In this document: piece by piece, positions 10,926-22,550 of the stretch
Layout of the letters: the number at the start of each line of letters is the position of its first letter
Numbering within the stretch: the first letter of the stretch is position 1
The notes under the pieces: model-generated
What the model saw: the letters and a program-made list of their open reading frames with translations, nothing else
Databases searched by the model: none
Told to the model about the DNA's origin: nothing
Translations under genes and position numbers: made by a program
DNA from: Prostheceraeus crozeri
Taxonomy: Eukaryota; Platyhelminthes; Polycladida; Euryleptidae
Reading direction: 5' to 3'
DNA length: 64,000 nucleotides
Assembly (NCBI GenBank): GCA_907163375.1
Contig: CAJQUW010001446.1
Location: 806,001-870,000, forward strand

Positions 10926-13054
10926 ATGGTTGGCAGTTGTGCGGCTTACAATTGTACTAAAAGAGGAGGAAATTTACACAGATTTCCTCTTACTAAACCA
11001 GCGCTTCTCCAAAAATGGATCAAAAATATTCGTCGTGTCGGCCCCGGTAAACACTCGCGTATCTGCTCCCACATGCTAAAGTTAATGCGAAATTTATTGG
11101 ACGAATACGAGATCCTTGCCCGTACAACTGGTGAATCAACTGAAAAAATACGTTGGTTTTACATTCAAGAACTACACAAATTGCAGATGAAGGATTCACT
11201 GATTTTAGCAAATAAACTTTCGGGACGTCATGTACATTATCGCAATCTTATAATGAAAGTAAATATTGCGGCACAGACTATGAACTCGTCAGTGGCGACT
11301 GCCCTTGATTTTTTTGCGAGACGATATGAAATTGCCGCAATTCAAGGGCAGCGAAGCAACTTGCCATTTTATTCGAATAATTGATCGACTATTCGACACT
11401 TTGAATTCGAAAAATCCGTTCGCTAGGGGGTTCAAGTCACCATTGAGAGAAGAAAATAAAATGCATTTGGACCCATTCCTTAGATACGCGAAAGCACAGA
11501 ATTAGATTCATCTGCGCGCGCTTCGGTTTCCTAGAAAGGAAGAATTGTATGCAACCCTAATATCGAAATGGCACATCACAGAATTAGCTCCTTCTCGAAT
11601 GGATAATTCGTGTATCGCTTGCTATTGGAAACAATGAGCTGCCAGCAGAGGGCCAGAGAGCACCAGAGCCAGTGAGATATGCGAGCGTGCTGTGATATCA
11701 CTTCGCACACACCGATTCAATGTATGCAGTATACAGTGAGCAATGCCGAGGAGAGAATGTGAAAACATCAAGTGAACTAATTTTCGTACGCCTGCTACTT
11801 TCTTTAATAATGATCGGAAGGGCCAATATTATGGAGAAAACTTGTGCGCAATGATCTGAATTCTTCGAATCTGAAGGAATTTTGGCAATCGAAGCACTTC
11901 GCTGAAACTCACATTAATCCGCAAGCGACGCACGACTTTTTTCCTATCTCTGTAAGGTATAAGGAATTCCTTTTTGCCCACTTAATAGGTTCCTCTATGT
12001 CCCGTCAATTTCGTATTAATCACACTTCTAGCAAACCGAAGCAGATAAACAAAATATTTAATTCTGTGCGCGAAAGACTATTTGCTGACTTTGAAGCGTA
12101 ATGACGGTTGTTTCATCATCGATACGAGACGCAAAGTCCCAGTTGTCGGATTTTCAATCACCATTTCTTCGATTCTTGAATTATCGAATCATCTTTTGAG
12201 TTATCCGCATTATGCATATGTCTTAACTTATAAATTTTAGCAAGATAAGACGTAGAGGAGGCTGGAACAATAATCCATCGAGTTCTCAATTCAGGTACGC
12301 ACTTCGAACGCTTCTGATGACAAACTCAGTTAAGGCATCATTAAATGCAAATGCAGTGGCTCAAGACGATACTGCCGATATTCATCTACAGTTTGGAAGG
12401 AACAGCAACGGCGATAGCCGACAAGCTTTAACTGCGTTTGAGTCTGAGGAATCAGAAGAAGATTCAGACATAATATTATCTAAAATGGACTCGGTGTTCG
12501 ATCTTAATGGAGCTGATTGGCACAGAGACGTTCTGTATTATATCGCTGGCTTCGTTTCACGAAAATTGCGCAAAATGATTACATGTCCTTCCTGCAACCT
12601 TGCATTATTCAGGCAAGAAACTGAGGAACCTCTTTCTGATGTCGACTCCTTTTTGAAACGCAAAGACAACGGCGGACTCCTGAATCCCTTAAAAGGACTT
12701 TTTGAAGTAGTCTTAGCTGCAGAAAAAGCTTTCCGTAGTTACGTCCCTGCAAGCGTGGCGGCCGAAGTGCTTCCGTCAATTAAATACTTAGACCTCAAGA
12801 TCGAGCACTCTGTATTGAAATACATGTATATCAATCCATGTGAAACATTCATAAGTCTTGGAGAACACTTTGAAGATCATGAGATCGGAATTACGGAACC
12901 CCATCCTATGACCCTTATTCGTGCTGTAATAAACTGTTATTTGAAACTAAGACTGCATAAGTATGGTCGTCTATACAAAGAACGTCGATTGTTGCTCAAC
13001 AAAAGCTCAATCCGCCAAAAATGCAATAAATTGGTTCTGTTCCGCGGCATGTAA
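10926..13054 (+). pseudogene. P-element (THAP9-like) transposase pseudogene
   Basis: GTP-dependent DNA transposase of the P/THAP9 family. I choose the ATG at 10926 because MVGSCAAYNCTKR is the canonical THAP start with the first two zinc-binding Cys. NLHRFPL, KWIKNIRR and SRICS follow, but the expected SxHF with the zinc-binding His reads HML. The frame then jumps, by a large deletion, to the C-terminal half with MKVNIAAQTMNSSVA. After a frameshift near 11310-11345 it reads FKGSEATCHFIRIIDRLFD to 11494. A MITE interrupts it. Reading resumes at about 12077, passes a likely intron (AG at 12239-12240) and gives RRRGGWNNNPSSSQFRYALR and VLYYIAGFVSRKL, ending at 13054. Most of the RNase-H catalytic core is missing. 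Confidence 0.88.
11495..12068. mobile_element. MITE copy A (CACAGAATTA family), inside the P element
   Basis: 574 bp, starting CACAGAATTA and ending TTAATTCTGTG. It is flanked by a perfect 8-bp duplication CGCGAAAG (11487-11494 and 12069-12076). It is nearly identical to the 590-bp copy at 26544-27133. Imperfect TIR similarity extends to a shared GCTTCGGTTT about 30 bases in. An 8-bp duplication and a CA start allow a P or hAT parent; no transposase is encoded. Confidence 0.93.
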
Positions 13055-13501
13055 CAGTGGTGCTACTATCACACATGTTTTGGATGCTGTTGTCACATCG
13101 GTAAGCTGCATTTCCTACACATTTGCTTGAGTCATTTAATTATGTTGAAATTCATTCATTAGGGATCTGATGAGTATCAAATAGCCTCAATTAACAGTTA
13201 ATTATTCTAATACTCCCTGCCATTTTTTGAATGTATTTAATTAAGAGGTTGAACATTCCTTAAATATTAATAAATGTTAAACTAATCGTAAACCTAAGAT
13301 ATTGAATGAGCCTGTCACTCAATTACAGGTGCGATTTCTATTTATCATTTTGATTGTCACTTTCAGTCAATATTGTACTGTCCGACAAAACAGTCCATCT
13401 CTTGCCCCACATTTCGCGTGCGACAAATTCTCATGCCGGTTACACTTCCCATAACGCCGTCCGCCCTCTAGATAATAGGGAAGATATATTCTACCTCTAT
13501 G

Positions 13502-13783
13502 CCATTACGTCAACAGTAGCAGATGGCTGACGTTCAGACAAGACTGCGATCAGATGATGAGCGTTCTCCAATGAATGCAGAGTAATACATCTGACTCGAA
13601 CACCCAGATTCGGTAGAATTCCGTAATTTGTTTATACATGATTGATGTCACACTACGTTTAGTACTACAAATGAGATAATAACCACTCCTTTCGTCCAAG
13701 GGAATATTCGGAATAGAAGGCAGTCATCCCGCTACTTGCCTTAATGTCGGCGGTCACAATTGTGACGTGTTATTTATTCATTG
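13502..13783. other. Spacer between P element and outer hAT
   Basis: About 280 bp without a recognisable feature besides the two target-duplication copies at its ends. Confidence 0.5.
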
Positions 13784-14993
13784 CAGGGCGTACTTTAACA
13801 TATTAAGTGGGTGGGCAACTGCCCACCCACTAAAAGATTTCGCCCACCCACTAAATATAATTTGCCCACCCAGTAATTTTGCCTCAAACTCAGTTTAGCC
13901 CATTTTGATTTCTAAAAATATTGATATTCATTCATTGGTAACGTCATTGTAAATTGAAGTCTATTTTCTCTTTCTATTCCTGGTTTATCTGATAAGATGC
14001 ACAAACGCGAAAACGACGCCGCAAGGCAAGGAAGAAGATGATTATGTCAGACGATAACTCCCAGGCCAGATGAAACACGTCTACTTGAGGTTCTTTGTTA
14101 ATATTTACTTAAATTTGCTAACTGCTTCGCCGCATGTATGCAGCTCTGTTTTTATTGCCTGTAAATGAAATGTTCAACACATATGCTGCTTATAATTACG
14201 GATGTAGCCTAAAGCAATTCAAGGGATCAATCAAGGCGAACATCGCTGTGGATTTCCTGCTGATGAATATAACAAACAAAGTCTATAAGTAAACTCTTAG
14301 ATTTCATTTGGTCCCCGTAATATGTGCCACTGATAACTCAAAAGCAACTGATTTATCAATTTGTCATACTGACTTGTGACTCGTTACGTTCACAGTTGAC
14401 ACTCGCATCCATCTTCAAATCGGTCCCATTTAATTTTACAGTAAGTATAATATCAATGATCTGAATTTTCATTTCAGTGAAATGATGAAATTACAATCAA
14501 GGTCGGTGATGCAATTTACGGTATGGAGTAACCTCCACAGCGGCACCAGAGCCATGTCGCTGCGTCGTTTCTGACAGTAGATTCGACGTGACAACCCTCG
14601 GCTCCAGGAATAAATCCTGTGTGGTTGTCTTTGGCGGGAATGCGTTACAGTAACGCTAACGAAGCAGTCGGAGGAAGAAAAACTCACGGGCTTAGATTAG
14701 GGCTGTGAGGTAAGTTACCGCGCGGTAAGTTACCCGGTAAATTACCCGATAAATTACCGAGTAATTTATTTTATAAATTACCGGGTAATTTATTCTTATA
14801 TTTATGTTTTCTCAGAAAATAATTGTTTGTAATGTGTTATACTGAAATAAAACAATTCAAAATGAACTCTGCTGAATTATTTTGCTTTAATGAAAGTGTA
14901 ATTTCGCATCATAAGTAACTATGGTTTCAGAGAAAATTGATTTTACGTTTTTAATGACCTGGGTTATAAATTACCGTCTCCTATAAAATACTG

Positions 14994-16156
14994 TTGAATC
15001 ATTATCTCAGAAAATTATCAAGATATATAAATTTCTTTTCGGTATCCTTTTCCCAAGCGTGTTCCGGAAATTCTAAGGCCGAAAGCGCCGGAGGTGTTTT
15101 CATACATGGAACTTCGATGATCCAAACTCTACGCCAATCATTTCTTTCTGATGAAGAGAAAAAATGTGTGCAATCATTCATCGAGAATCGCCGAAAATTC
15201 TGCATTTCCGGGCAGCACTATGCAGCGAACCTTCTGGACCCCAGGTTCAGGGGTAGAACTCTAACGGAACAGCAGTTGGTTCTTGCTGAAGATACAATCT
15301 TCGAAATTGCACAGAAAACGAAACTCTCAACGACATCTGTATCTAAGGATCTGCTTGAATATAGAACAAGATCGGGTGCTTTGTTCAATTCCTCCCGCAT
15401 GATTTGGAAAGTCGACTACGACACGGATCCGATTAAATGGTGGCAATGCTATGGGAATACGCGACAGCTGAATGTGATAGCCGTCGTTCTTCTTTCGATG
15501 TCGGCCACAACTGCTGCGGTTGAGAGAGCAAATAAGGAATTCAGCCTTCAAAAAAACGAAACTCAGGAACTCCTTGACTGACGAAAGAGCAAGTATTCTG
15601 ACGTCTGTTGCTTACAACCATAAAATAAAAAGTCGACTTGAAGAAGGAACCGGTCAAAAGAAGAGCAAGTGTCATCTTATTTTCAAAAAAATGAAGATTA
15701 TGAACCGAATCATTTGCTCAAAGTTGGTGGTGCCGTGCAAGATTCCTCTGATAGTGACCATGACGAAGACCTCATGGAAATAGACGAAGTGGATGATGGT
15801 CATCATTGATGACCAGTTTTTGCAGTCCGAGAGAGAAACCATCCCTTTGAATATTCCTCTAGAGGTCGGGACTTTTGTGGCAGCACGAATCGTCGTTGAA
15901 AGCAGGGGAAATCATGGTTTGAAGTACAAGGTATTCATTGGAAAGATAGCGGCAATGTTGGAAGAAGATGATTTCACTGTGTCTTTCCTTAAAGTGAACA
16001 AAATTCGGTACATACACATTTCCAGAGGTTGTCGATGTGTCAACTGTTGATCGAAAGGATCTATGTGCCATTTCAGCACCAGATGTTGGAAGACGCGGTG
16101 ACTTCTCATTTCCAACTGAAGAAATAGAGCGTGTTGCTCTTCGTTTATATTCTTAA
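14994..16156 (+). pseudogene. hAT transposase, C-terminal remnant with dimerisation domain
   Basis: Matches the end of the hAT catalytic domain and the hATC dimerisation domain: AANLLDPRFRG, then KWWQCYGN, then LSMSATTAAVERANKEFS. The reading frame shifts near 15550 into KLRNSLTDERASILTSVAYNHK, the usual continuation after the ERxFS motif. A basic and acidic linker leads to a C-terminal module with VGTFVAARIVVES and YKVFIGKIAAML. A second frameshift near 16010 gives a FPEVVDVSTVDRKDL-type ending with a stop at 16154-16156. The N-terminal half (BED finger and first catalytic Asp) is absent, so the copy is dead. Confidence 0.82.
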
Positions 16157-17774
16157 TTCAGTGCTCTTACTGCATGGCTACTATTTGTGGCAATCACTGA
16201 TCATGTTTAGTCTTATTTTTTAGTATTTTGTCCTCCTTAAATTTTCTCAGTACCGGTACATGTAATTTCCGTAATTGTTCATAGTCAGCTTCACCGACAA
16301 AGTTCAATTTTCTGTAATATGCACATATTCAAATTCATTATTAAGTTATTGTCATCCATTAACGAGTAGATGAAGAAAATATTGTGTGTACCTGATAAAT
16401 ATTTACTATATATTATTCATTTACAAAATATCCTAAACATGAAATAATAGGGAAGAAAGACTTATCACCAAGCAAGGTTACACACTTTCGTATATATTGA
16501 GAATCAAAACTCAAAACATAAAAATTCTTGAGCATCATCTTAAAGCGTTCTAAATTCTCTTAGTCCGATCAGTCAAATATCTGTTCCTATCATTCTTCTG
16601 TCAGTTTTAGGCCCTATCTGTTCTTCGATTAGCGTGTTCAGTGTAAACACACGGAACGAAATATAGTAAGTGGTAATAATTGATGCAATAATAATCCTAA
16701 TGCAACATCTTGATATGAAGTACGGATTGATTAGTTATGAAATTTTTACTTAGTTTTGCACTGTGTTCGGCTTAACATGATCACAGCTTCCATTGGAGTA
16801 TTAGTTCTCAATTGTTATATATCTGTTCATGCTTTAGAAAGCATTAGTTAATATGAAATTGAATTTATCTACAATGTCGATGAGGAAATGTTTATGATAT
16901 ATTCGTATATCCAATCAGATTGATTCACATATGAACATTTCTTCATAGTTGATGGCAGCTGACGGGAGGTTGAATCCTGCCAAACCTTGATAATGCGAGC
17001 CGGCTCGCGAAAGCTCGGAATTGTACATAACTTTTAGCAAATAGACTGTACATATTTTTAGCAGCTTATCTTTTTTCGGGGAGACGATGCAAGCGGAAGT
17101 GAGATTTACTATGAAACATTTCTTCACTTTTGAACGATGCATAATCCTGTAGCTTACATTGTAAGTAAATACACCCACCTATATTCCTGAGATCCATACT
17201 AATTTTTGCTACGATTACCTTGCTAAAAATGAATTATTTTGTTACCCAACATTTCTGTTATATACATTTTGTTAACATCTTTGTTATCGGCGCTGTCCGT
17301 GCTGATTAATCGAATTTTTTGTAGTCTTCTTGTGTGCGCATCTTCGCATGCTTTGTACCATCTATCTCCAATCGCATTGATTTACTGGTATAATCATATT
17401 TTGTATGCAATTTTTACTTTTATAAATACCGATTTATGCAAGTCAGAATAGATGAAGATTACATTTCATGTACGGTATAGAATCATTTAGCGGTCTCTGA
17501 ACAGTATATTCATTGAGATTATATCGAGTTTCACAACAATTTGTTTGCTGAAAGAGAAATATTTTTTACACAAAATTTTTGTTATCTTTTTTTTAAGCAT
17601 GTTTTTATCAAGATAAGTCTTTTATTCATAAGTCAATTTTGGTGAAAGTCTTAGGCCCTGTAGCCCTGTGTCTACATATAGCCTAGCTGTTTTATTAAGA
17701 AATTAAGACACGCGAATAAGAGAGCAGGTTTACAATGGATTTAATAAAATAATGAAATAGGCCTAGAAGAAATA
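16157..17774. other. Non-coding part of the inner hAT
   Basis: AT-rich sequence with no recognisable open frame or RNA gene. It lies between the hAT coding remnant and the Tc1 insertion. Confidence 0.5.
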
Positions 17775-19428
17775 CAGATTGTTTCATAAAAATGGATCAC
17801 CCTTAAACATCGCCTTAACTTCAACTTTGTTTAACTCCGCCAAACTTGAACGAATTTCTCTGAAATTTGGAAGATATGTCAGTTGTGCGTACTAATATCA
17901 TTGTTGGAAATTTCAAGCATGAATATTGAGTTGTTTTCCTGTTATAGATAAAACAGTAGTAGATAATTTGATCTTCATTTAGCAATGTTACACAAAATCA
18001 TAGCTCACTCTTATAAAATTACATTTGTTTCCTTTATTATGTAATATGTTGTTCTACAAGCCAAAAGCTATCAAGCAAAACAAAAATAAAGAAAATCGGT
18101 CAATCAGAGCCAGTATAGCACCATTATTCATCAACAATAATGTAACTGCTACATGTGATTAACTGGACTTCATGTTCCATAGCTTCCTGACTTCGTTGCG
18201 ATGGTGTTGGCAGCACTCATGATTGCTTTCAGCTAGAAATCTATCTCTTACCGGTTGAAAACAATACAAAGCACAAATGAACGATAACGAGATCGCATTC
18301 ACAAAAGGCAAAGTGTCAGCCTTGCTAGAACTAGGGTTTTCTTTGCGAGCTACAAGCAAGCGACTAAATGTCCCTTACACAAATGTGCATCGATGGCATA
18401 ATGATGATTTTTGACTCTGTCATAAAGAGGGCTCTGGCCGTCCACGCAAAACATCCAAACGTAGAGACCGCCTAATTTTGAGATTTGTTAAAGTTGATCC
18501 AAGTCTCTCGTTAACTGAGATGGCTGCACTAGACTCGTCTATTTCTAAGTCCACTATTCGTAGAAGACTTATTGAGTCGAATTTCAAGAGCTGTAAGAGG
18601 CCCTCTCAGATCGAATTATCAGATCAGCATACAAAAAGACGTCTCAGATGGGCAATGAGTCATTGTCACTGGCGAAATCAATGGGATCGGGTTGTCTGGT
18701 CTGATGAGGCATCAGTCCGTCTGAAGGATAGTGATGGTCGATTGAGATTATGGATAAAATCTGATCAGGAAATTCCGAGACATTTACATCGTCCCCGGGT
18801 ACAAGGTGGTGCGACTCTACTGATTTGGGCTGGCATTTGGACCAATGGCCGCTCTGAACTTCACATACAGCAAGGAACCATTAATTCTGAACGCTATGTG
18901 AATGTTTTACGAATGAACATTGGCCAAATGACAGATCAACTTGGTGATCCATCGACTTGGTTATTTATGGATGATAATGCTACGTGTCACAGGAGTAGTA
19001 GAGTCAACTTATGCAAGTCTCAATTAGGGCATAGGACATTATCTTGGCCAGCTCGTTCTCCTGATCTGAATCCCATAGGAAATGTATGGAGTATTCTAAA
19101 ACGTAACGTTCGTCGTTCACTGCTACCTACAGATGGCGTATCACAACTTACGTCACTGTTAAAAAGAGAGTGGAGAAAGTTAGATCAGTCAAAAATCAAC
19201 GATATCATCGAATCAATGCCTAGACGAATTGGTAATCTCATTGACAATAAGGGTAGGGCCACAAAATATTAGCTTCTTAAGAACCGTTACTGTATCATAG
19301 CTTATCAGATTATATAAGGAATTTGAATATATTAGGGACATGAAATTACATGAAAAATGCTTTCTGTATCATACTTATGTTTTATTTAGTCAAATTTTAG
19401 GATGATCCACTTTTTATGAAACGGACTG
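17775..19428 (+). mobile_element. Tc1-like element nested in the inner hAT
   Basis: TIRs share GTTTCATAAAAA and TGGATCA over about 30 bp (from 17775, and ending 19428). TA flanks both ends (17773-17774 and 19429-19430). Its length of 1654 bp and single transposase gene are typical of Tc1 elements. Confidence 0.9.
18277..19272 (+). pseudogene. Tc1 transposase pseudogene (nonsense codon 46; catalytic Glu changed to Gly)
   Basis: Cut-and-paste transposase of about 331 codons. The ATG at 18277 opens MNDNEIAFTKGKVSALLELG, a normal Tc1 helix-turn-helix start. An in-frame TGA at 18412-18414 breaks it just before the GSGRPRKTSKR linker. The catalytic domain is otherwise continuous to 19272: VVWSDEASVRL has the first Asp and LFMDDNATCHRS has the second. 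The third acidic residue, normally in NPIENVW, is Gly in WPARSPDLNPIGNVW. Two independent lesions make this inactive; the otherwise clean frame suggests a fairly young copy. Confidence 0.92.
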
Positions 19429-19755
19429 TAGATGAAATATGCCTATTCCAACTTCAAGACCAAATTACACTATATCTATGGCTATTGGCTGCAAAAAGCA
19501 ATTGCAAAATTTGGCCAACTAACCTCAGGGGACGAAGTTGACAAATAAAGACTCAAATGGGGCGTTATGATTCTAGGTAGTCTTATAGTGTCAAATAGTC
19601 TTCTAATAATACATACTTGAATTGCTGGGGTGAGCCGGGCACGTTGCTGCTATATTTTTCATAAATTACCGTAACTTACCGCATAAATTACGGTAATTTT
19701 CGGTAAGTTACCGCCTTGGGAATGTTACGGTAATTTATACAGCCCTAGCTTAGAT

Positions 19756-20439
19756 GCATCACTGACTAGGCCATCAGAAGTAGGATGTCCCCTAGATAAA
19801 TTGGCCACCTTAATAAATTAGTATGACTTTTCCGCCCCTACCTTGATCGGATGACCTGTCTGGGGGTAGTGTTGAATGCAGCGACTTCGACAGTCGATGA
19901 ATCTAACAGGCACCCTGACGGAATAGGCCTAACCACCCGAGAAGGACCGGCCTGATAGATGAGACGGAAGTTTAATGCCGCATTCAATTCGCCAGCAGCT
20001 CCGATCGTGAGAGGGTGGTTCCTTCTCACCTTGATGGTAGTTAGGTTAGGGATTAAGTTATAAACTTTTCAACACGCATTCACACACATGACAAGAATAT
20101 CGTTTATATATCAGTATCTCTTCGTAACTTCTATTGATTGAATATTAAAATCTGTATTTACGAGCAATATCAACGGACATGAATTACTTTATGGCAGTTT
20201 CTATTTAATGGCTGTATTAACAAAAGTAGTGATCCATCCAAAAGTGTATTCAGGCTGAATAGGGACAAAAGCATTTCACCGCATATAAGTTTTGCGACTA
20301 GGACTCCTATAGGACCAAATCAAAGCAATTACATTTCTCTGGTTAGTGGTTTAAAAAAATTAAGATTTCCATAGTTTTTATTTTTACTTTTTTTCAACAT
20401 CACTTAAAATTATGAGACGTTGCTGTAACTTAAATTTTT
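19756..20439. other. Non-coding part of the outer hAT
   Basis: Resumes the outer hAT after the nested element. No gene or RNA is recognised; the transposase remnant begins at 20440. Confidence 0.5.
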
Positions 20440-22184
20440 ATGAAACGATGGCATCTATTCAGTTCTAGAAGCACTATCTCAATGTGGGAATCACTTTCAA
20501 ATTCAAGGACTTCCACTGCGTCTGAGAAATCACCTACCGAAAATAGGGACCTAATTAGTCATGAGAATGAGCCGTCATCTCCAGCGGTAAACATAAGCAT
20601 TTTGCCGACACATACCGAATCAGAGAAAGACAAAGAAGCATTCGATAATTCATCTCCGATTCCGAAAAGTAAACTTATTACAGATGTCAGCGAGAGTGAG
20701 CCGATTACAGGAAAATTTGAACTTTATAAAGGCTTGACAAGAGATCTCCATCGTCTCTTGTCGATGAAAAATAAAATATTCAAGGCCACAAAAGCCAAAG
20801 ATAAATTAGGAAAAATGCGCCTTATTGTTACATGAATGTTTGTAAGGAGCATGAGCATGAAGTTCGTACGTTGGCTGCAAATGGAGTCGTGTACCTCGCA
20901 AGTGGTGTAAGAGTTGAGGGAAAGACTGGAGCTCGAAGACTCATTGATCATTTGCACAGTGACCACCATAACAGAGCTCAAGAAATCAACAAAATGACAG
21001 TCCTCTTAGAAACTCAGAGTGATAATCATCCGTGGGTTAATGTTATGAAAAAGCATAAAGTGGAAACAGTGAGATCACTAATCAAGATGGCAATGGACGT
21101 ATATAATGACACGAAGTGTGAGACCGTATCAGCAAGATTTTGGCCCAGTCGCTCACTCACGTCAAACTTCTCAGATTCCATGATAGCATAATTTACAGAG
21201 TCATGGGATGCTCCCTTCGTCCCTTTCGTACCAACAAGTTCCCAGATGCATTACTGTCATCCTAATATATATCTGGAAATGCTTCGATGCATCGCTGAAA
21301 CTAATCAGGATGAAGTGAAGTCCGTACTTTCGAACGCATCTGCTATCGGTCTACAGGTTGACGGTTCCTCCGACCGCCAACAACTGATGATGAAATTTGT
21401 CACATGCAGAGTAGCTTTAGACGATTCTTTGAAGTAATGCAACTATATAATAATGTTCACATGTATTAGTAATGTATTGAAAGGTTCGAAGACCATTCCC
21501 ATTTGGGGATTGGAGGATAGGCCTTCCTCATTTGCCATTAAGAGAGAAAATCGGACTTTTTCTCATTCAAAAATATCGAAGGCCTACCGACCAACCCTCT
21601 TCAAATGAATACAATCCTCTAATATTTAGATTGTTTTACTAATATCAAGTACTGTTGAATCATTTAAAGTCACAGTGTAAATTTCTTAGTTGTATTAGTA
21701 TGAAAGGCAACAAAATTGCGCTTGCATATATTAATCAAAATAGGTTGTAGATGAAAATATGTTATCTTAGTTATTTACTATGACATTTGATTGAGATTCC
21801 GTCTTGTATTTCTTTCACAATAATGGGGAACACTAGTCGAAAATGTAGCCGGTTTGATTTGAAACTTATGTAAGGTGTCAAACCGAGAAGAACTCAGAGA
21901 ATCATCAGCATTCTAGTGAAAGTAATAACGATTTTCCTACGATATAAAAGTGTGGGATAGTTTTGATATGATTTCATTTGTACGCTTGCAGGTCTGCTCA
22001 TCGACTATCAATGACACCACAGGGGACAGCAAACCGTCTTTCGATTGCCTTGAATGGACCTACGACCTCCAAATTCGATCCAAGACCGGCTGCTGCCAAG
22101 TTTTTGCTAAAGAAAGAAAGACGATTCAGAGAACCCTCATTTGGGAACTTTGCGAAACGTGATTGTTTGGCTCATTTTTTTTGA
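20440..22184 (+). pseudogene. Outer hAT transposase remnant (N-terminal region and last exon)
   Basis: The first 131 codons (20440-20835) are Ser-rich and end in a stop. Reading continues in another frame at 20832 with a Cys/His cluster and HSDHHNRA, a BED-like finger region. The stretch near 21190 has an in-frame stop, then SAIGLQVDGSSDRQQLMMKF up to 21437, which matches the first catalytic Asp block of hAT transposases. A separate exon with AG at 21990-21991 (from 21992) gives LSMTPQGTANRLSIALNGP and FDPRPAAAKFLLKK, the typical final residues of this hAT lineage. The catalytic core between them is deleted. The gene is a broken remnant. Confidence 0.72.
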
Positions 22185-22476
22185 CTTTTAAGAATGACTT
22201 CTGAGAAAGAAAACGTCTTTTTTCTTCAAATGGTAACTAATTCCAGGAAGGGATTTGTCTATGAATACTCTATATTTTGACTCATGAACCCATTAATTCA
22301 TATAACATTATAGAGATCGATGAGCAAAAATCTATGAGTATATTAATTCAATTATAATAATTAGCCCACCCACTAAAAAATGCTTAAAGTACGCCCTGAT
22401 TCATTGATTATTATTGCCTTGACAACTGATGTGTGGTGGTGAGAGTTTGATCCTGCCAATTGACAGAGTCGCGTAA

Positions 22477-22550
22477 GTGGCTCGTAGCTCAGTTGGTTAG
22501 AGCACAGGTCTAGTTAACCTTGGTCGTAGGTTCGAATCCTACCAGCCGCA
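22477..22550 (+). tRNA. tRNA-Thr(AGT)-like sequence, probably a pseudogene or SINE head
   Basis: Has an A box (GTAGCTCAGTTGGTTAGAGC), a D-arm, an anticodon loop CTAGTTA reading AGT, a T-arm GTAGG-TTCGAAT-CCTAC and a discriminator A. The acceptor arms GTGGCT and AGCCGC pair (one G-T). The seventh pair and one base before the D-arm do not fit, and the anticodon stem has a mismatch at its top pair. It lies among transposons about 70 bases past the hAT end. I see tRNA ancestry clearly; function is doubtful. Confidence 0.55.

Larger units (their letters stand above)
10764..13501 (+). mobile_element. P element, decayed and interrupted by a MITE
   Basis: Left end starts CATAGAGGTA at 10764. Right end 13457-13501 is its inverted copy over about 45 bp, including CTTCCCT and CTAGAG. 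The flanking 8-mers CCACTACG (10756-10763) and CCATTACG (13502-13509) match at 7 of 8, the 8-bp target duplication expected of P elements. It encodes a THAP-domain P transposase remnant on the plus strand and is split by a 574-bp MITE at 11495. Confidence 0.9.
14698..19747 (+). mobile_element. Inner hAT transposon nested in the outer hAT
   Basis: Starts TAGGGCTGTGAGG at 14698 and ends ATACAGCCCTA at 19747. The 8-bp GCTTAGAT is duplicated exactly (14690-14697 and 19748-19755). Both subterminal regions are packed with variants of GGTAA(G/A)TTACC (14711-14790 and 19665-19738), likely transposase-binding sites. It carries a hAT C-terminal remnant (14994-16156) and is interrupted by a Tc1 element. 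Confidence 0.95.
13784..22398 (+). mobile_element. Outer hAT transposon with perfect 8-bp target duplication
   Basis: Starts CAGGGCGTACTTTAA at 13784 and ends with the inverted copy TTAAAGTACGCCCTG at 22398. ATTCATTG occurs on both sides (13776-13783 and 22399-22406), a perfect 8-bp duplication. CCCACCCACTAAA repeats lie just inside both ends (13808-13875 and 22365-22378). Its own sequence is 13784-14689 plus 19756-22398; the rest is the nested hAT at 14698. Transposase remnants are at 20440-22184. Confidence 0.95.

Noticed and set aside
13166..13190. CTGATGAG string as a hammerhead ribozyme core
   Set aside because: No GAAA in a workable position and no closing helices.
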